Part shown: in pieces, positions 17,817 to 28,301 of the stretch
How positions within the stretch are numbered: the stretch's first letter is position 1
Layout: each line of letters opens with the position of its first letter
DNA from: Bradyrhizobium jicamae
Lineage (GTDB): Bacteria; Pseudomonadota; Alphaproteobacteria; Rhizobiales; Xanthobacteraceae
Direction: 5' to 3'
Length of the DNA: 64,000 bases
Assembly: GCF_018130695.1 (NCBI RefSeq)
Contig: NZ_JAFCJX010000010.1
Location: 214,663 to 278,662 of the forward strand
Program-made: the position numbers and the translations under genes
Notes under the pieces: model-generated
Seen by the model: only the letters and a program-made list of their open reading frames with translations
Database searches by the model: none
What the model was told of the DNA's origin: nothing

Positions 17817-18518
17817 ATGATGAAGCATTTCAGCGCCGACATCGCTCCCGCGCGCGAGGAGCATCGGGCACATCCCGTTCCGACCGCGCAAGCCGGTCTT
17901 CCAACGCTGCTCGGCGCCTGCTTCGCCGATCTGAAGCAGACCGCTGACGATACCGATGCGGCGGCCAATGCGCCGTTGATCCGGGCGATGACCGAGCTTG
18001 CATTGATCGAACGCGGCGCGCTCAGGCCCGGCAGCCGGCGCGGCCAAAAGGCGCTACGCGTCGCCCGCTTGTCGATGGCGCACCGCCTGATCGCTCGGCA
18101 TCTGGCAGAGCCGGCGCTGTCGCCAGCCATGGTCGCCAACCTGCTCGGCATCTCGCTGCGCCATCTCCACGTGCTGTTCGAGGCGGCGGAGATGAGCTTT
18201 TCGGAGACCGTGACGGCGATGCGAATCCGCGAGAGCTGCCGGCTGCTCCGCGAGGCGCCGGAGCGAGCGATCGCCGATATCGCCCAGGATTGCGGCTTCG
18301 AGAGCCTTGCCACCTTCTATCGCGCCTTCAAGGCGGCCGAAGCCACGACGCCGCGCGACTACCGCGCGCGAGGCTCTCTGCGCGACGGACAGCACCCTGA
18401 CCGCTTCACGATGCATTCGACAATGACACCGCCGATGGCCGCACCTGATGCGGAACAATCACACACGCTCGGAAACACAACGCTACAATCGTCCAAATCG
18501 ATAGCCTGCGCGGATTGA
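17817..18518 (+). CDS. AraC-family transcriptional regulator
   Basis: The 233-residue form starts MMKHFSADIAP. The C-terminal 110 residues carry both helix-turn-helix motifs of AraC proteins: SPAMVANLLGISLRHLHVLFEA, then IADIAQDCGFESLATFYRAFK with the family-typical F-R-F/Y-R pattern. The N-terminal part is short and shows no cupin or other sensory domain that I recognise, so this resembles the MarA/SoxS-size class or a truncated form. It lies 63 bases before the autotransporter 1 gene in the same direction, so autotransporter expression is an obvious candidate target. The start codon is uncertain because no strong ribosome site is seen. Confidence 0.8.
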   Translation: MMKHFSADIAPAREEHRAHPVPTAQAGLPTLLGACFADLKQTADDTDAAANAPLIRAMTELALIERGALRPGSRRGQKALRVARLSMAHRLIARHLAEPALSPAMVANLLGISLRHLHVLFEAAEMSFSETVTAMRIRESCRLLREAPERAIADIAQDCGFESLATFYRAFKAAEATTPRDYRARGSLRDGQHPDRFTMHSTMTPPMAAPDAEQSHTLGNTTLQSSKSIACAD

Positions 18519-18581
18519 GAAGACGCCCCACCGGCGTTGCGTCAAAACCTTCCGGCGACGAGGACGTGTGGGGCGGGAATC

Positions 18582-21500
18582 ATGATGGGCATCGGCGGCA
18601 GGCTGACGATGTGGCGCGGCGCGCTGCTGGGGTCGGTCTCTCTGGCCGCAATCGGCTGCGCGTCCGGGGCGCAGGCCGCTTGCTCGGGCCTGGGCACCGG
18701 CAACGTGCTCTGCGACGCCGCCAACCCGGTCGGCGGGCACCTTAGCGCGACCTACTCGGGCGACCTCACAGTCACCGTCAACGCCGGCGCCGGAATTACC
18801 GACGGCGCGACCGTGAGCGCCTCCGGCAGCATCACCTTCAACCACAACGATCCCGCTGGCATCACGTCTTCTTCCATCTACGACGGGCTCCAGTTCTTGG
18901 GAAACAGCGGGATCACCTACACAGGATCGGCTGACGTCACGGCCACCGGGTACGCGATCAATGTCTCATCGAGCAGCGGTTTGGTCTCGATCACGCAAAG
19001 CGCCGGGACGATCACGGGTGGCACCGGCATCCAGGTCATGAGCAGCGGACCGGGCGGCAGCGTCAACATCAACACGGTCGGAAGCCAGATCGTAGCAGCC
19101 GGCCTGGGAATCTACGTTCTGACCGACGGTCCCCAATCCGACGTCACGATCGCGACAGACGGCGTCAGCGGTGGCACGTACACGGTCGGCAGCGGGATCT
19201 ACGTCCGGATGGGACAGAGCTTCCACACTGCGCGCAATCTTTCCGTCACGACCAACGGCGCCGTCACCGGCGGCATTTATCTCCAGAACGGGGGCGTCGG
19301 CACCATCGATCTCACCACCAACGCGAGCGTCGCTGGGGGGATCTTCGTCCAGGGCAACAACTCAGCCAACACCAGCGCATTCACGGTCAAGCTCAATCAG
19401 GATGTCAGCGGCGCCGTCAGCTTGCAGAACTACGGCACCGGCACCACGACGATCCGGACCAAGGGCATCACGGACGGGACCCTTTCGGTTACTGCCTCCG
19501 GAGGAGCCAATAACAGCCTCGTCGTTGACGGCGCCATTACCAAGGGCAGCGGCCCCGACTCGTTCTATGGCGGAGGCCTGGCGGGCGTCGGCTTTGGTAG
19601 CGCCAGTGGCACCAATACCATAACCTTCAATGGCGACATTTCCGGAACCTTCGACGCAAGAACTTCTGTCGTTCACACGTCCAATGGCACCGCTTACGGC
19701 CTTGGCGCCGGGCTGGGCAGCACGTCCAGTGACGGCGCGGCGACACTGAACGCCAACGGATCGATCACAGTCACCGGCATGTCTCGCGCCGGCGACGCCG
19801 CTAATGTGACCGGAGCGTCCTTAAGCGCTTACGGTGTGGTGCCGGTCGATTTCCATCTACATGGCGCGGTGTCGGCGACATCGATCAGTGATACCGCCTC
19901 GATGGTCATCGGCATCAGTGTGGCGCAGAACAACCTGAGCACGGCGAACCTCACGGTCGACGGCGCCGTCACGGCCACCGCGATCGGCACCGGTAGCACC
20001 GCCACCGGAATCACAGGCTCAACCGCCAGCTTTCCCCCGACCATCGTGAACACCGGCACGCTCACCGTGCGCGCCAATGGCGGCGTGACCGCAACCTCGG
20101 ACGGCGCCGCGACGGGCATCACGCTGAGCCGCGGCAGCACCAGATCCACCCTCTTCACCGCAGGCCTCGGTGGCATCGACCTCGTCGCCAAGGGCACCGT
20201 GAGCGCCACCTCGACCAGCGCAGCCGCGATCGGCATCAGCGGCGTCTTCATCAACGCTGTCGACAACGCCGCGACGCTGTCGCTGCGCGCCGAAGGCAAT
20301 GTCATCGCGAGCGGCCTCGCCGCTGGCAGCTACGGCATCTTCGCCCAGCGCGACGGCCTCGGTGACATCAGGATCGACGCGCTGGCCGGCGTTCAAAGCA
20401 CGGGCATCGGCATCGCCGCATCGCGCTCGTCGGCCGGCAACATCTTCATCACCACCGGCACTTCCGTCTCGGGCACGACCGGCATTACGACGTCAGGCGG
20501 CACCACGACGCTGATCGCCAACGGCACCATCACCGGCACCGGCGGCACCGCGGTCCAGTTCGGCGGCACCAACGACGTGCTGCAAATGCAGGCCAGCACC
20601 GTCTTCAACGGCAATGTCTTGGGCACCGGGACCAGCATCCTGCAACTCGTCGGAAAGTCGGCGGCGAGCTTCGATCTGTCGAAACTCGGCACCGGCGCGC
20701 AGTTCTCAGGCTTCTCCAATCTCGCACTCCTCTCGGGCGCGAACTGGAGCCTCAGCGGCAATTCGAACTTCGCCGGCTCGATCGACGTCGAGGGCGTGTT
20801 CACCCTCAACGGCGCAATGCCGAACGCCAGCGTCACGGTCAGCGCGACCGGCACGCTCGCCGGCAACGGCACCATCGGCGACACCGTCATTAACGGCGGC
20901 CTGCTGTCTCCAGGCAATTCGCCCGGCACCATCACGATGGCGAGCCTGACCATGACGGCGGCGACAACCTATCTGGTCCAGGTCACCAACACGACCAGCG
21001 ACAAGGTGATCGTGACAGGCACGGCCAACATCGCCGGCAATGTCATCGTCGACCCGCTCGAGCGGCTCACCCACAAGGTCACCTACACGATCGTGAGCGC
21101 GGGAACGCTGAACGGCACCTACAGCTCGGTGAACCTGCTGCTCGCCAACAATCTCGCCCGCAATCCGGTGCTGAGCTATGTCGGCAACGACGTTCTGCTG
21201 TCGCTCGATCCGGGCCTGCTCTCTCCGGTGCTGCCGACAAATGCCGCCACCAACCACAAGAACGTCGCAGGCGCGATCGACAACGCCCTGCTCGGCGGCG
21301 CAAGTCTCTCCACCGCGTTCAGCGCGATCTTCAACCCGTCGGGCGACAATCTGCTGAAGGGCCTGACCCAGCTCTCCGGCGAGACCGCGACCGGATCGCA
21401 GCAGACCACCTTCAATGCCATGCACCAGTTCATGGGCACGATGCTCGATCCCTTCATCGACGGCCGTGGTGCGACCTCGGCGCCGGCCGGCGCTGTGCCG

Positions 21501-22448
21501 TATGCTGACGACAATTCATTGGCCTATGCCGCCAAGCGTTCGCCCAGCGACGCGCTCGCTGCGATTGATCGCAAGGCGCCGAGCGCGCAGAGCACCGATC
21601 CACGCTGGAGCGTGTGGGCGGCGGCCTATGGCGGCTCACAGACCACCTACGGCAACACCGCGCTCGGCTCCAACGACACCACCAGCCGGATCTTTGGCAC
21701 CGCCGTGGGCGCCGACTACCGCTTCTCAGCGAATACCATCGCGGGCTTCGCGCTCGCCGGCGGCGGCACCAATTTCAGCGTCGCCAATGACGGCGGCGGC
21801 CGCTCCGATCTGTTCCAGGCCGGTGCCTTCGTGCGGCACAATATCGGTGCGGCCTATGTTGCCGGTGCGGCTGCCTATGGCTGGCAGGACATCATCACCG
21901 ATCGCACCGTGACCGTCGGCGGCATCGATCGCCTGCGCGCCGAATTCAACGCCAATGCGTGGTCCGGACGCGTCGAGGGCGGCTACCGCTTCGTCGCGCC
22001 CTGGATCGGCGGCGTTGGACTGACGCCCTATGCCGCCGGCCAGCTCACCACCTTCCTGCTTCCCTCCTATGCCGAGCAGGCGATCGTCGGCGCCAACACT
22101 TTTGCGCTGGCCTACAACGCCAAGAGCGTCACCGACAGCCGCAGCGAGCTTGGCCTGCGCGCCGACAAATCCTACGCGCTCGACAACGCGATCCTGACGC
22201 TGCGCGGCCGTGCCGCCTGGGCCCACGACTTCAATCCGGACCGCGCGATCGCAGCAACCTTCCAGACCCTGCCCGGCTCAAGCTTCGTCGTGAACGGCGC
22301 CGCACAGGCCGCCGATGCCGCACTGACATCGGCTTCGGCCGAACTGAAGTGGAGCAAAGGCTGGTCGGCGCTGGCGAGCTTCGAGGGCGAGTTTTCACCC
22401 GTCACGCGCTCCTACGCGGGCAAGGCGGCGATCCGGTATGCCTGGTGA
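18582..22448 (+). CDS. autotransporter 1 (type Va), surface beta-helix protein
   Basis: The 1288-residue protein has a long signal region (MWRGALLGSVSLAAIGCASG, cleavage near AQAA), a Thr/Ser/Gly/Asn-rich passenger of about 870 residues with beta-helix character, a passenger end resembling the pertactin type (LAGNGTIGDTVINGG, LLSPGNSPGTITM), then a 12-stranded autotransporter barrel of roughly 280 residues starting near WSVWAAAYGGSQTT and ending AIRYAW with a terminal aromatic residue. The passenger has no obvious protease or lipase motif and reads as an adhesin or structural fibre. The barrel is nearly the same as that of autotransporter 2 at 43593-47684, while the passengers differ. The start at 18582 has GGGCGGGA just upstream. 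Confidence 0.9.
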   Translation: MMGIGGRLTMWRGALLGSVSLAAIGCASGAQAACSGLGTGNVLCDAANPVGGHLSATYSGDLTVTVNAGAGITDGATVSASGSITFNHNDPAGITSSSIYDGLQFLGNSGITYTGSADVTATGYAINVSSSSGLVSITQSAGTITGGTGIQVMSSGPGGSVNINTVGSQIVAAGLGIYVLTDGPQSDVTIATDGVSGGTYTVGSGIYVRMGQSFHTARNLSVTTNGAVTGGIYLQNGGVGTIDLTTNASVAGGIFVQGNNSANTSAFTVKLNQDVSGAVSLQNYGTGTTTIRTKGITDGTLSVTASGGANNSLVVDGAITKGSGPDSFYGGGLAGVGFGSASGTNTITFNGDISGTFDARTSVVHTSNGTAYGLGAGLGSTSSDGAATLNANGSITVTGMSRAGDAANVTGASLSAYGVVPVDFHLHGAVSATSISDTASMVIGISVAQNNLSTANLTVDGAVTATAIGTGSTATGITGSTASFPPTIVNTGTLTVRANGGVTATSDGAATGITLSRGSTRSTLFTAGLGGIDLVAKGTVSATSTSAAAIGISGVFINAVDNAATLSLRAEGNVIASGLAAGSYGIFAQRDGLGDIRIDALAGVQSTGIGIAASRSSAGNIFITTGTSVSGTTGITTSGGTTTLIANGTITGTGGTAVQFGGTNDVLQMQASTVFNGNVLGTGTSILQLVGKSAASFDLSKLGTGAQFSGFSNLALLSGANWSLSGNSNFAGSIDVEGVFTLNGAMPNASVTVSATGTLAGNGTIGDTVINGGLLSPGNSPGTITMASLTMTAATTYLVQVTNTTSDKVIVTGTANIAGNVIVDPLERLTHKVTYTIVSAGTLNGTYSSVNLLLANNLARNPVLSYVGNDVLLSLDPGLLSPVLPTNAATNHKNVAGAIDNALLGGASLSTAFSAIFNPSGDNLLKGLTQLSGETATGSQQTTFNAMHQFMGTMLDPFIDGRGATSAPAGAVPYADDNSLAYAAKRSPSDALAAIDRKAPSAQSTDPRWSVWAAAYGGSQTTYGNTALGSNDTTSRIFGTAVGADYRFSANTIAGFALAGGGTNFSVANDGGGRSDLFQAGAFVRHNIGAAYVAGAAAYGWQDIITDRTVTVGGIDRLRAEFNANAWSGRVEGGYRFVAPWIGGVGLTPYAAGQLTTFLLPSYAEQAIVGANTFALAYNAKSVTDSRSELGLRADKSYALDNAILTLRGRAAWAHDFNPDRAIAATFQTLPGSSFVVNGAAQAADAALTSASAELKWSKGWSALASFEGEFSPVTRSYAGKAAIRYAW

Positions 22449-22727
22449 GCGGCGGCCGTTTTGACCGCATAATGGCGGAAATGACGCTTATTTTGGCGAA
22501 AACATTAAGGTTTTTCGGCCATTTGCCCGGTTCCAAGATTGACTTTACCGGTTTCGACCCTATGTTGCGGCTCAACGCGGCCTCGGATCGAAGCACGATT
22601 CGTCAGGTTTGCCGCCCGTCAGCGTCAGTCAGAGCCCCCGAGCTTTTTTGAGAAGCAAGCCGTTTCGGGGCCGAACGCGACAGCCTTTTACCTTCGATTC
22701 CGAACGGCGGTATCGACCAGAGGCGTA

Positions 22728-24257
22728 ATGTCCTTTTCCAATCTTGGCCTTTCCGACAAGGTCCTCGCCGCGGTTGCGGCCACGGGTTACACCAACCCCA
22801 CTCCCATCCAGGAACAAGCGATCCCCCACGTGCTCGCCCGGCGAGACGTCCTCGGCATCGCCCAGACCGGCACCGGCAAGACCGCTGCCTTCGTGCTCCC
22901 GATGCTCACCATCCTCGAGAAGGGCCGCGCCCGGGCACGCATGCCGCGCACCCTGATCCTCGAGCCGACCCGCGAGCTTGCCGCTCAGGTCAAGGAGCAG
23001 TTCGACAAATACGGCGCCGGGCAGAAGCTCAACGTTGCGCTTTTGATCGGCGGCGTCTCGTTCGGTGACCAGGACTCCAAGCTGACGCGCGGCGTCGACG
23101 TCCTGATCGCAACCCCCGGCCGCCTGCTCGACCACACCGAACGCGGCGGCCTGCTGCTCACCGGCGTCGAGCTGCTGGTGATCGACGAAGCCGACCGCAT
23201 GCTCGACATGGGCTTCATCCCCGACATCGAGCGCATCTGCAAGCTCGTCCCCTTCACGCGGCAGACCCTGTTCTTCACCGCGACGATGCCGCCGGAAATC
23301 AGCCGCATCACCGAAACCTTCCTGCACAACCCCGCCCGCATCGAAGTCTCCCGGCCCGCGACGACCGCCGTCACCGTGACGCAGTTGCAGGTGCCGGCCG
23401 GTCGCGAAGCCCACCAGAAGCGCGAGATCCTGCGCCGCCTGCTGCGTGACGCCAAGGACCTCAACAACGCGATTATCTTCTGCAATCGCAAGCGCGAAGT
23501 CGCCATTCTTCACAAGTCGCTGCAGAAGCACGGCTTCAGCGTCGGCGCACTCCATGGCGACATGGATCAGTCCGCCCGCACCGCCGCCCTCGATCAATTC
23601 CGCAAGGGCGAAATTCCGCTGCTGGTGGCCTCCGACGTCGCCGCGCGCGGCCTCGACATTCCCGCCGTCAGCCACGTCTTCAATTTCGACGTGCCGCATC
23701 ATGCCGACGATTACGTCCACCGCATCGGCCGTACCGGCCGCGCCGGACGCACCGGCACCGCGATCTCGATCGTCACCTCGCTCGACCACAAGTCGATGGG
23801 CGCGATCGAGAAGCTGATCGGCCAGCCGATCCCGCAGGCCGAGGGCGACTACACCGTCGCAGCCGAATCGTCCGACGAGTCCGAGGCGCCGCGCCGCTCG
23901 CGCGGCCGCGATCGTGACCGGGATGGTGCCCGCGGCGGCCGCAAGCCGCGCCGCGAGCGCGAGCCCCGTCAGGACCGCGAGCCCGGCCAAGAGAAAGCAG
24001 CCCGCCCCGAGCGCGAGCCGCGCCAGGAGCGTGAGCCGCGTCAGGAGCGTGAGCCACGCCAGGACAGGGAGCCGCGGCGCGAGCGCGAGCCGCGTCATGG
24101 CAGCCGCGGCCCGGCGGCGCAGCCGGCAGCCGCCTCCCACGTGCCCTCGATCGGCCGCGCCGAACCGCGGCGGCCGCAGCGCGAGACCGACCATGAGCCC
24201 GGCGATCACTCGCATCTGCCGGCGTTCCTGCTGCGCCCGGTACGCGCCCGCGCCTGA
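22728..24257 (+). CDS. DEAD-box ATP-dependent RNA helicase (RhlE-like) with Arg/Glu-rich tail
   Basis: The 509-residue protein contains all helicase motifs in order: F-x-x-L-G-L and PTPIQEQAIP (Q motif), AQTGTGKTA (I), PTRELA (Ia), ATPGRLLDH (Ib), VIDEADRMLD (II), FTATMP (III), then HGDMDQ, VASDVAARGLDIP and HRIGRTGRAG (VI). It is an RNA-unwinding enzyme acting in ribosome maturation or RNA decay. After about residue 390 comes a highly charged tail of tandem EPRQER-type repeats (23950-24110) that probably binds RNA nonspecifically. The start at 22728 is the MSFSNLGLSDKVL methionine typical of this group; the frame upstream to 22539 has no homology. Confidence 0.93.
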   Translation: MSFSNLGLSDKVLAAVAATGYTNPTPIQEQAIPHVLARRDVLGIAQTGTGKTAAFVLPMLTILEKGRARARMPRTLILEPTRELAAQVKEQFDKYGAGQKLNVALLIGGVSFGDQDSKLTRGVDVLIATPGRLLDHTERGGLLLTGVELLVIDEADRMLDMGFIPDIERICKLVPFTRQTLFFTATMPPEISRITETFLHNPARIEVSRPATTAVTVTQLQVPAGREAHQKREILRRLLRDAKDLNNAIIFCNRKREVAILHKSLQKHGFSVGALHGDMDQSARTAALDQFRKGEIPLLVASDVAARGLDIPAVSHVFNFDVPHHADDYVHRIGRTGRAGRTGTAISIVTSLDHKSMGAIEKLIGQPIPQAEGDYTVAAESSDESEAPRRSRGRDRDRDGARGGRKPRREREPRQDREPGQEKAARPEREPRQEREPRQEREPRQDREPRREREPRHGSRGPAAQPAAASHVPSIGRAEPRRPQRETDHEPGDHSHLPAFLLRPVRARA

Positions 24258-24268
24258 CGTCAGGTGCA

Positions 24269-24293
24269 TTGGCCTGACCTCGCGTCAGGCCAA
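24269..24293 (+). terminator. hairpin after the helicase gene
   Basis: TTGGCCTGAC and GTCAGGCCAA form a perfect 10-bp stem with loop CTCGC, 12 bases past the helicase stop. A short A/T stretch but no real T-run follows, so it is a probable, not certain, terminator. Confidence 0.6.
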
Positions 24294-24478
24294 TAAACAT
24301 CTCCAGCTTCTCCGGTGGAATTTCCGACTGCGCGAATTGGCGCCGGCGTTTGCCGAAAAGGTATCCCCGTAGTTTTACTGTTTACCTCGCCTTCATCCTC
24401 GTCCCGTACCCTCGGCCCGTTAATTTAGTAATTGCTGCTGGGCAACAGGCGGCGCTGCTCTGTTTTGGGGACGTGACA

Positions 24479-25546
<1,068 letters not shown>

Positions 25547-25550
25547 TTGC

Positions 25551-25657
25551 CCCTCATGGTGAGGAGGCGCAACGCGCCGTCTCGAACCACGAGGCCACCG
25601 ACCTCACCCGCGGCCATCCTTCGAGACGCGCGCGCTGCGCGCTCCTCAGGATGAGGA
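25551..25657. repeat. dispersed intergenic repeat, copy 1 of the CCTCA-type
   Basis: The sequence runs from CCTCATGGTGAGGAGGCGC through GTCTCGAACCACGAGG to CGAGACGCGC and CTCCTCAGGATGAGG. I recognise it as a frequent Bradyrhizobium intergenic repeat. A second copy lies at 30415-30497. It provides the stop codon and last residues (Ser-Ser) of the TfoX-like gene. Confidence 0.7.
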
Positions 25658-26077
25658 CTTTTTCCTCGACGGCCGTTTTTTAGATTTCTTTGCGGTTGGC
25701 TTTGGCTTCTTGGCCGCGGCTTTCTTCGCCGCAGCTTTCTTCGCCCTCGGCCGCTTCTTCACCGCAGCGCGTTGAGCCGCAGCAAGCGCCCCTCGCGCCC
25801 AAACCGCAAGCTCCTCGGAATCATCGAACAGCCGCGCCGGCAATTGCCAGTACGAATTGACCGTCACCGTCTTGGTGCGCGTCTGATACTGGAACGGCTT
25901 TGATCCTTCCGCCTCATATTGCGGAATGGTCACATCATCGGCGCGAAAATACAGCCCGGCGCGCAACGCCATCGCGAAGTTGGTGCCGTCGGCGGAGATG
26001 CCAAAGCCCGAGAACATCTTTCGGATCGTGACCGGGCCGAAATCGGCGAACAAGTCGATCAGGAATTCGCGGTCCAT
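25646..26077 (-). CDS. TfoX/Sxy N-terminal domain protein with lysine-rich tail
   Basis: The 143-residue protein starts MDREFLIDLFADFGPVTIRKMFSGFGIS, the conserved opening of the TfoX/Sxy N-terminal domain, with the usual AMALRAGLYFRAD and YWQLPARLFDD segments. In gammaproteobacteria full-length TfoX activates competence genes; the single-domain alphaproteobacterial forms have no established role. About 35 residues at the C-terminus are a Lys/Ala/Pro-rich tail (KKAAAKKAAAKKPKP) resembling histone H1 tails, which suggests nucleic acid binding. The start at 26077 is chosen because sequence beyond it belongs to a dispersed repeat (26085-26216). The stop also falls in a repeat. Confidence 0.85.
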   Translation of the reverse strand: MDREFLIDLFADFGPVTIRKMFSGFGISADGTNFAMALRAGLYFRADDVTIPQYEAEGSKPFQYQTRTKTVTVNSYWQLPARLFDDSEELAVWARGALAAAQRAAVKKRPRAKKAAAKKAAAKKPKPTAKKSKKRPSRKKSSS

Positions 26078-26084
26078 CTTCGGC

Positions 26085-26216
26085 CTCGTGCCCCGGACGC
26101 AGCGCAGCGTGAAACGGTGCGCTGCAGAGCCGGGGCCCATCGGCCTTTGCGCAAGTCGAGGAATGGGTCCCGGTTCAGCGGGGCAGCGTTACACGCTGCA
26201 CCGCGCCCGGGACAGG
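26085..26216. repeat. dispersed intergenic repeat, copy 1 of the GTGCCCCGGACGC-type
   Basis: The unit starts CTCGTGCCCCGGACGC, contains GCAGAGCCGGGGCCCAT and GGGTCCCGGTTC and ends CGCGCCCGGGACA. A clear second copy with the same internal order is at 34209-34342. This is a multicopy element that I recognise from Bradyrhizobium intergenic regions. Its ends are nearly inverted (CCCCGGAC and GCCCGGGAC). Confidence 0.75.
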
Positions 26217-26223
26217 AGAGACT

Positions 26224-26622
26224 TCAGACCGTCGCCGGCTTCAGCTGCACCGACTCGCCGCAGCCGCAGGCGGAGACCTGGTTCGGGTTGTTGAACACGA
26301 ACTGGGCCTGCATCTTGTCGGCCTTGTAGTCCATCTCGGTGCCGAGCAGGAACAGCACGGCCTTGGGATCGACCAGGATCTTGACGCCCTTGTCCTCGAC
26401 GACCTCGTCGGTCGGGCGTATCTCGTGGGCGTATTCGACGGTGTAGGACTGGCCGGCGCAGCCGCCGTTCTTGATGCCGACGCGCAGGCCGACAATCTCG
26501 GAATCGGCGCGCTGGGTCAGCTCGGTGATCCGGGTTGCGGCGGCGTCCGTCAGTTTCATGACCTGCGGACGGGGCCGCGGCTTCTTGGCAGGTGTCGGTG
26601 AAGCGTGTGTCATGTCGTTCAT
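26224..26622 (-). CDS. sufA: Fe-S cluster assembly accessory/carrier protein (A-type)
   Basis: A-type carriers receive clusters from SufBCD and pass them to target enzymes. The 132-residue protein has the HesB/IscA domain with three conserved cysteines, one in KNGGCAGQSY and two in the C-terminal CGCGES. An N-terminal extension of about 20 residues is proline- and basic-rich. It is the last gene of the suf cluster, 63 bases after sufT on the same strand, matching the alphaproteobacterial gene order. The start at 26622 (MNDMTH) could also be the methionine four codons in. Confidence 0.92.
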   Translation of the reverse strand: MNDMTHASPTPAKKPRPRPQVMKLTDAAATRITELTQRADSEIVGLRVGIKNGGCAGQSYTVEYAHEIRPTDEVVEDKGVKILVDPKAVLFLLGTEMDYKADKMQAQFVFNNPNQVSACGCGESVQLKPATV

Positions 26623-26685
26623 GTGGTCAGTCCCAGCGGCAAATCAATTGCCTGTCGTAAAGCGTAAATCCGATCCCCTAACGCA

Positions 26686-27057
26686 TCACCACATATTGAG
26701 CACGAGGCGCGCCTCGTCGGACATGCGGTCCGGCGTCCAGGCCGGGTCCCACACCAGATTGACGTTGACGACGCCGACGCCGGGAACACTGGCGACCGCG
26801 TTCTCGACCATCTGCGGCAGCTCGCCCGCCGCCGGACAGTTCGGCGTGGTCAAAGTCATCATGATGTCGACGCTGCGGTCGTCCTTGAGGTCGACCTTGT
26901 AGATCAGGCCGAGCTCATAGATGTCGGCCGGGATTTCCGGGTCGAACACCGTCTTCAGCGCGGCGACGATCTCGCCGCTCAGGCGCTCGGTCTCCTCCGC
27001 CGGCAGCGCGGACGTGGTCTCCATGGAGGCCGTCTTCATTTCGGCTGTGTCGGTCAT
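26686..27057 (-). CDS. sufT: SUF system protein SufT (MIP18/DUF59 family)
   Basis: The 123-residue protein has the DUF59 hallmarks VFDPEIPADIYELGLIY and TLTTPNCPAAGELP with the conserved cysteine. SufT is an auxiliary Fe-S maturation factor, needed mainly when iron or cluster demand is high. Its start codon overlaps the sufS stop by four bases (27054-27057), so it is translationally coupled to the desulfurase. Confidence 0.92.
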   Translation of the reverse strand: MTDTAEMKTASMETTSALPAEETERLSGEIVAALKTVFDPEIPADIYELGLIYKVDLKDDRSVDIMMTLTTPNCPAAGELPQMVENAVASVPGVGVVNVNLVWDPAWTPDRMSDEARLVLNMW

Positions 27058-28301
27058 GCGAACAATTCCCGCGCCTTGATCAGCGCCTGCACCAGATGGT
27101 CGACTTCTTCCTTGGTATTATACATCCCGAACGACGCCCGGCAGGTGGCCGTGACGTTGAACCGCTCTAAAAGCGGCATCACGCAATGGGTGCCGGCGCG
27201 GACCGCGATGCCCTGACGGTCGATCACGGTGGCGACGTCATGGGGATGCGCGCCCTTCATCTCGAAGGAGATCACGGGCCCCTTGCCCTTGGCGGTGCCG
27301 ATCATCCGCAGCGAGTTGATCTCGCGGAGGCGCCCCTCGGCATACGTCAGCAGATCGTGCTCGTGGGCGGCAATGCGCTCCTTGCCGATCGAATTGACGT
27401 AGTCGATGGCCGCACCGAACCCGATCGCTTCCACGATCGCCGGCGTGCCGGCCTCGAATTTGTGCGGGGGATCGCCATAGGTGACCCAGTCCTGCGCCAC
27501 CTCGCGGATCATCTCGCCGCCGCCATTGTAGGGGCGCATCGCGACGAGGTGCTCGTGCTTGGCATAGAGCGCGCCGATCCCGGTCGGGCCGTACAGCTTG
27601 TGACCGGTGAAGACGTAGAAATCGCAGTCGATGTCCTGCACGTCGATCGCAAGATGCACCGCGGCCTGGCTGCCGTCGATCAGCACCGGAATGCCACGCG
27701 CATGTGCGAGCTTCACCACGTCCTTCACGGGAACGACGGTGCCGAGTGCGTTCGACATCTGCGTCATCGCGACCAGTTTTGTCCTGGGCGACAGCAGCTT
27801 CTCGAACTCGTCGAGCAGGAAATTGCCTTCGTCGTCGACCGGCGCCCATTTGATCACGGCGCCGTGGCGTTCCCTGAGGAAATGCCAGGGCACGATGTTG
27901 GAATGGTGCTCCATGATCGAGATGATGATCTCGTCGCCGGCCTTGATGTTCGGCTCGCCCCAGGACGACGCCACGAGGTTGATCGCCTCGGTGGCGTTGC
28001 GGGTGAAGACGATCTCTTCGTTGCGGCGGGCGTTGAGGAACTTTGCGACCTTTGCGCGGCCGCCTTCGTAGGCTTCCGTCGCGGCGTTCGCGAGGTAATG
28101 CAGGCCGCGATGCACGTTGGCGTATTCGCTCCTGTACGCCTCCGTCATGCGGTCGAGCACGGCGAGCGGCTTCTGCGCCGACGCCGCGTTGTCGAGATAG
28201 ACCAGCGGCTTGCCATAGACCTTCATCGCGAGCGCCGGGAAATCCTCCCGGACGCGGGCGACGTCGTAAGCGCCGTTGCTGACTGCCGGATGCTGGGTCA
28301 T
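27054..28301 (-). CDS. sufS: cysteine desulfurase SufS
   Basis: SufS takes sulfur from cysteine using PLP and passes it on as a persulfide for cluster assembly. The 415-residue protein shows the PLP lysine in FTGHKLYGPTG and the catalytic cysteine in RAGTHCVMPLLERF (Cys373), the short-loop arrangement of group II desulfurases. SufS enzymes normally need a SufE/SufU partner, and none is encoded in this window. Four-base overlaps join it to sufD upstream and sufT downstream. Confidence 0.95.
   Translation of the reverse strand: MTQHPAVSNGAYDVARVREDFPALAMKVYGKPLVYLDNAASAQKPLAVLDRMTEAYRSEYANVHRGLHYLANAATEAYEGGRAKVAKFLNARRNEEIVFTRNATEAINLVASSWGEPNIKAGDEIIISIMEHHSNIVPWHFLRERHGAVIKWAPVDDEGNFLLDEFEKLLSPRTKLVAMTQMSNALGTVVPVKDVVKLAHARGIPVLIDGSQAAVHLAIDVQDIDCDFYVFTGHKLYGPTGIGALYAKHEHLVAMRPYNGGGEMIREVAQDWVTYGDPPHKFEAGTPAIVEAIGFGAAIDYVNSIGKERIAAHEHDLLTYAEGRLREINSLRMIGTAKGKGPVISFEMKGAHPHDVATVIDRQGIAVRAGTHCVMPLLERFNVTATCRASFGMYNTKEEVDHLVQALIKARELFA

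Noticed and set aside
22629..24269. 546-residue minus-strand frame opposite the helicase gene
   Set aside because: It is a shadow of a gene with all helicase motifs on the plus strand.
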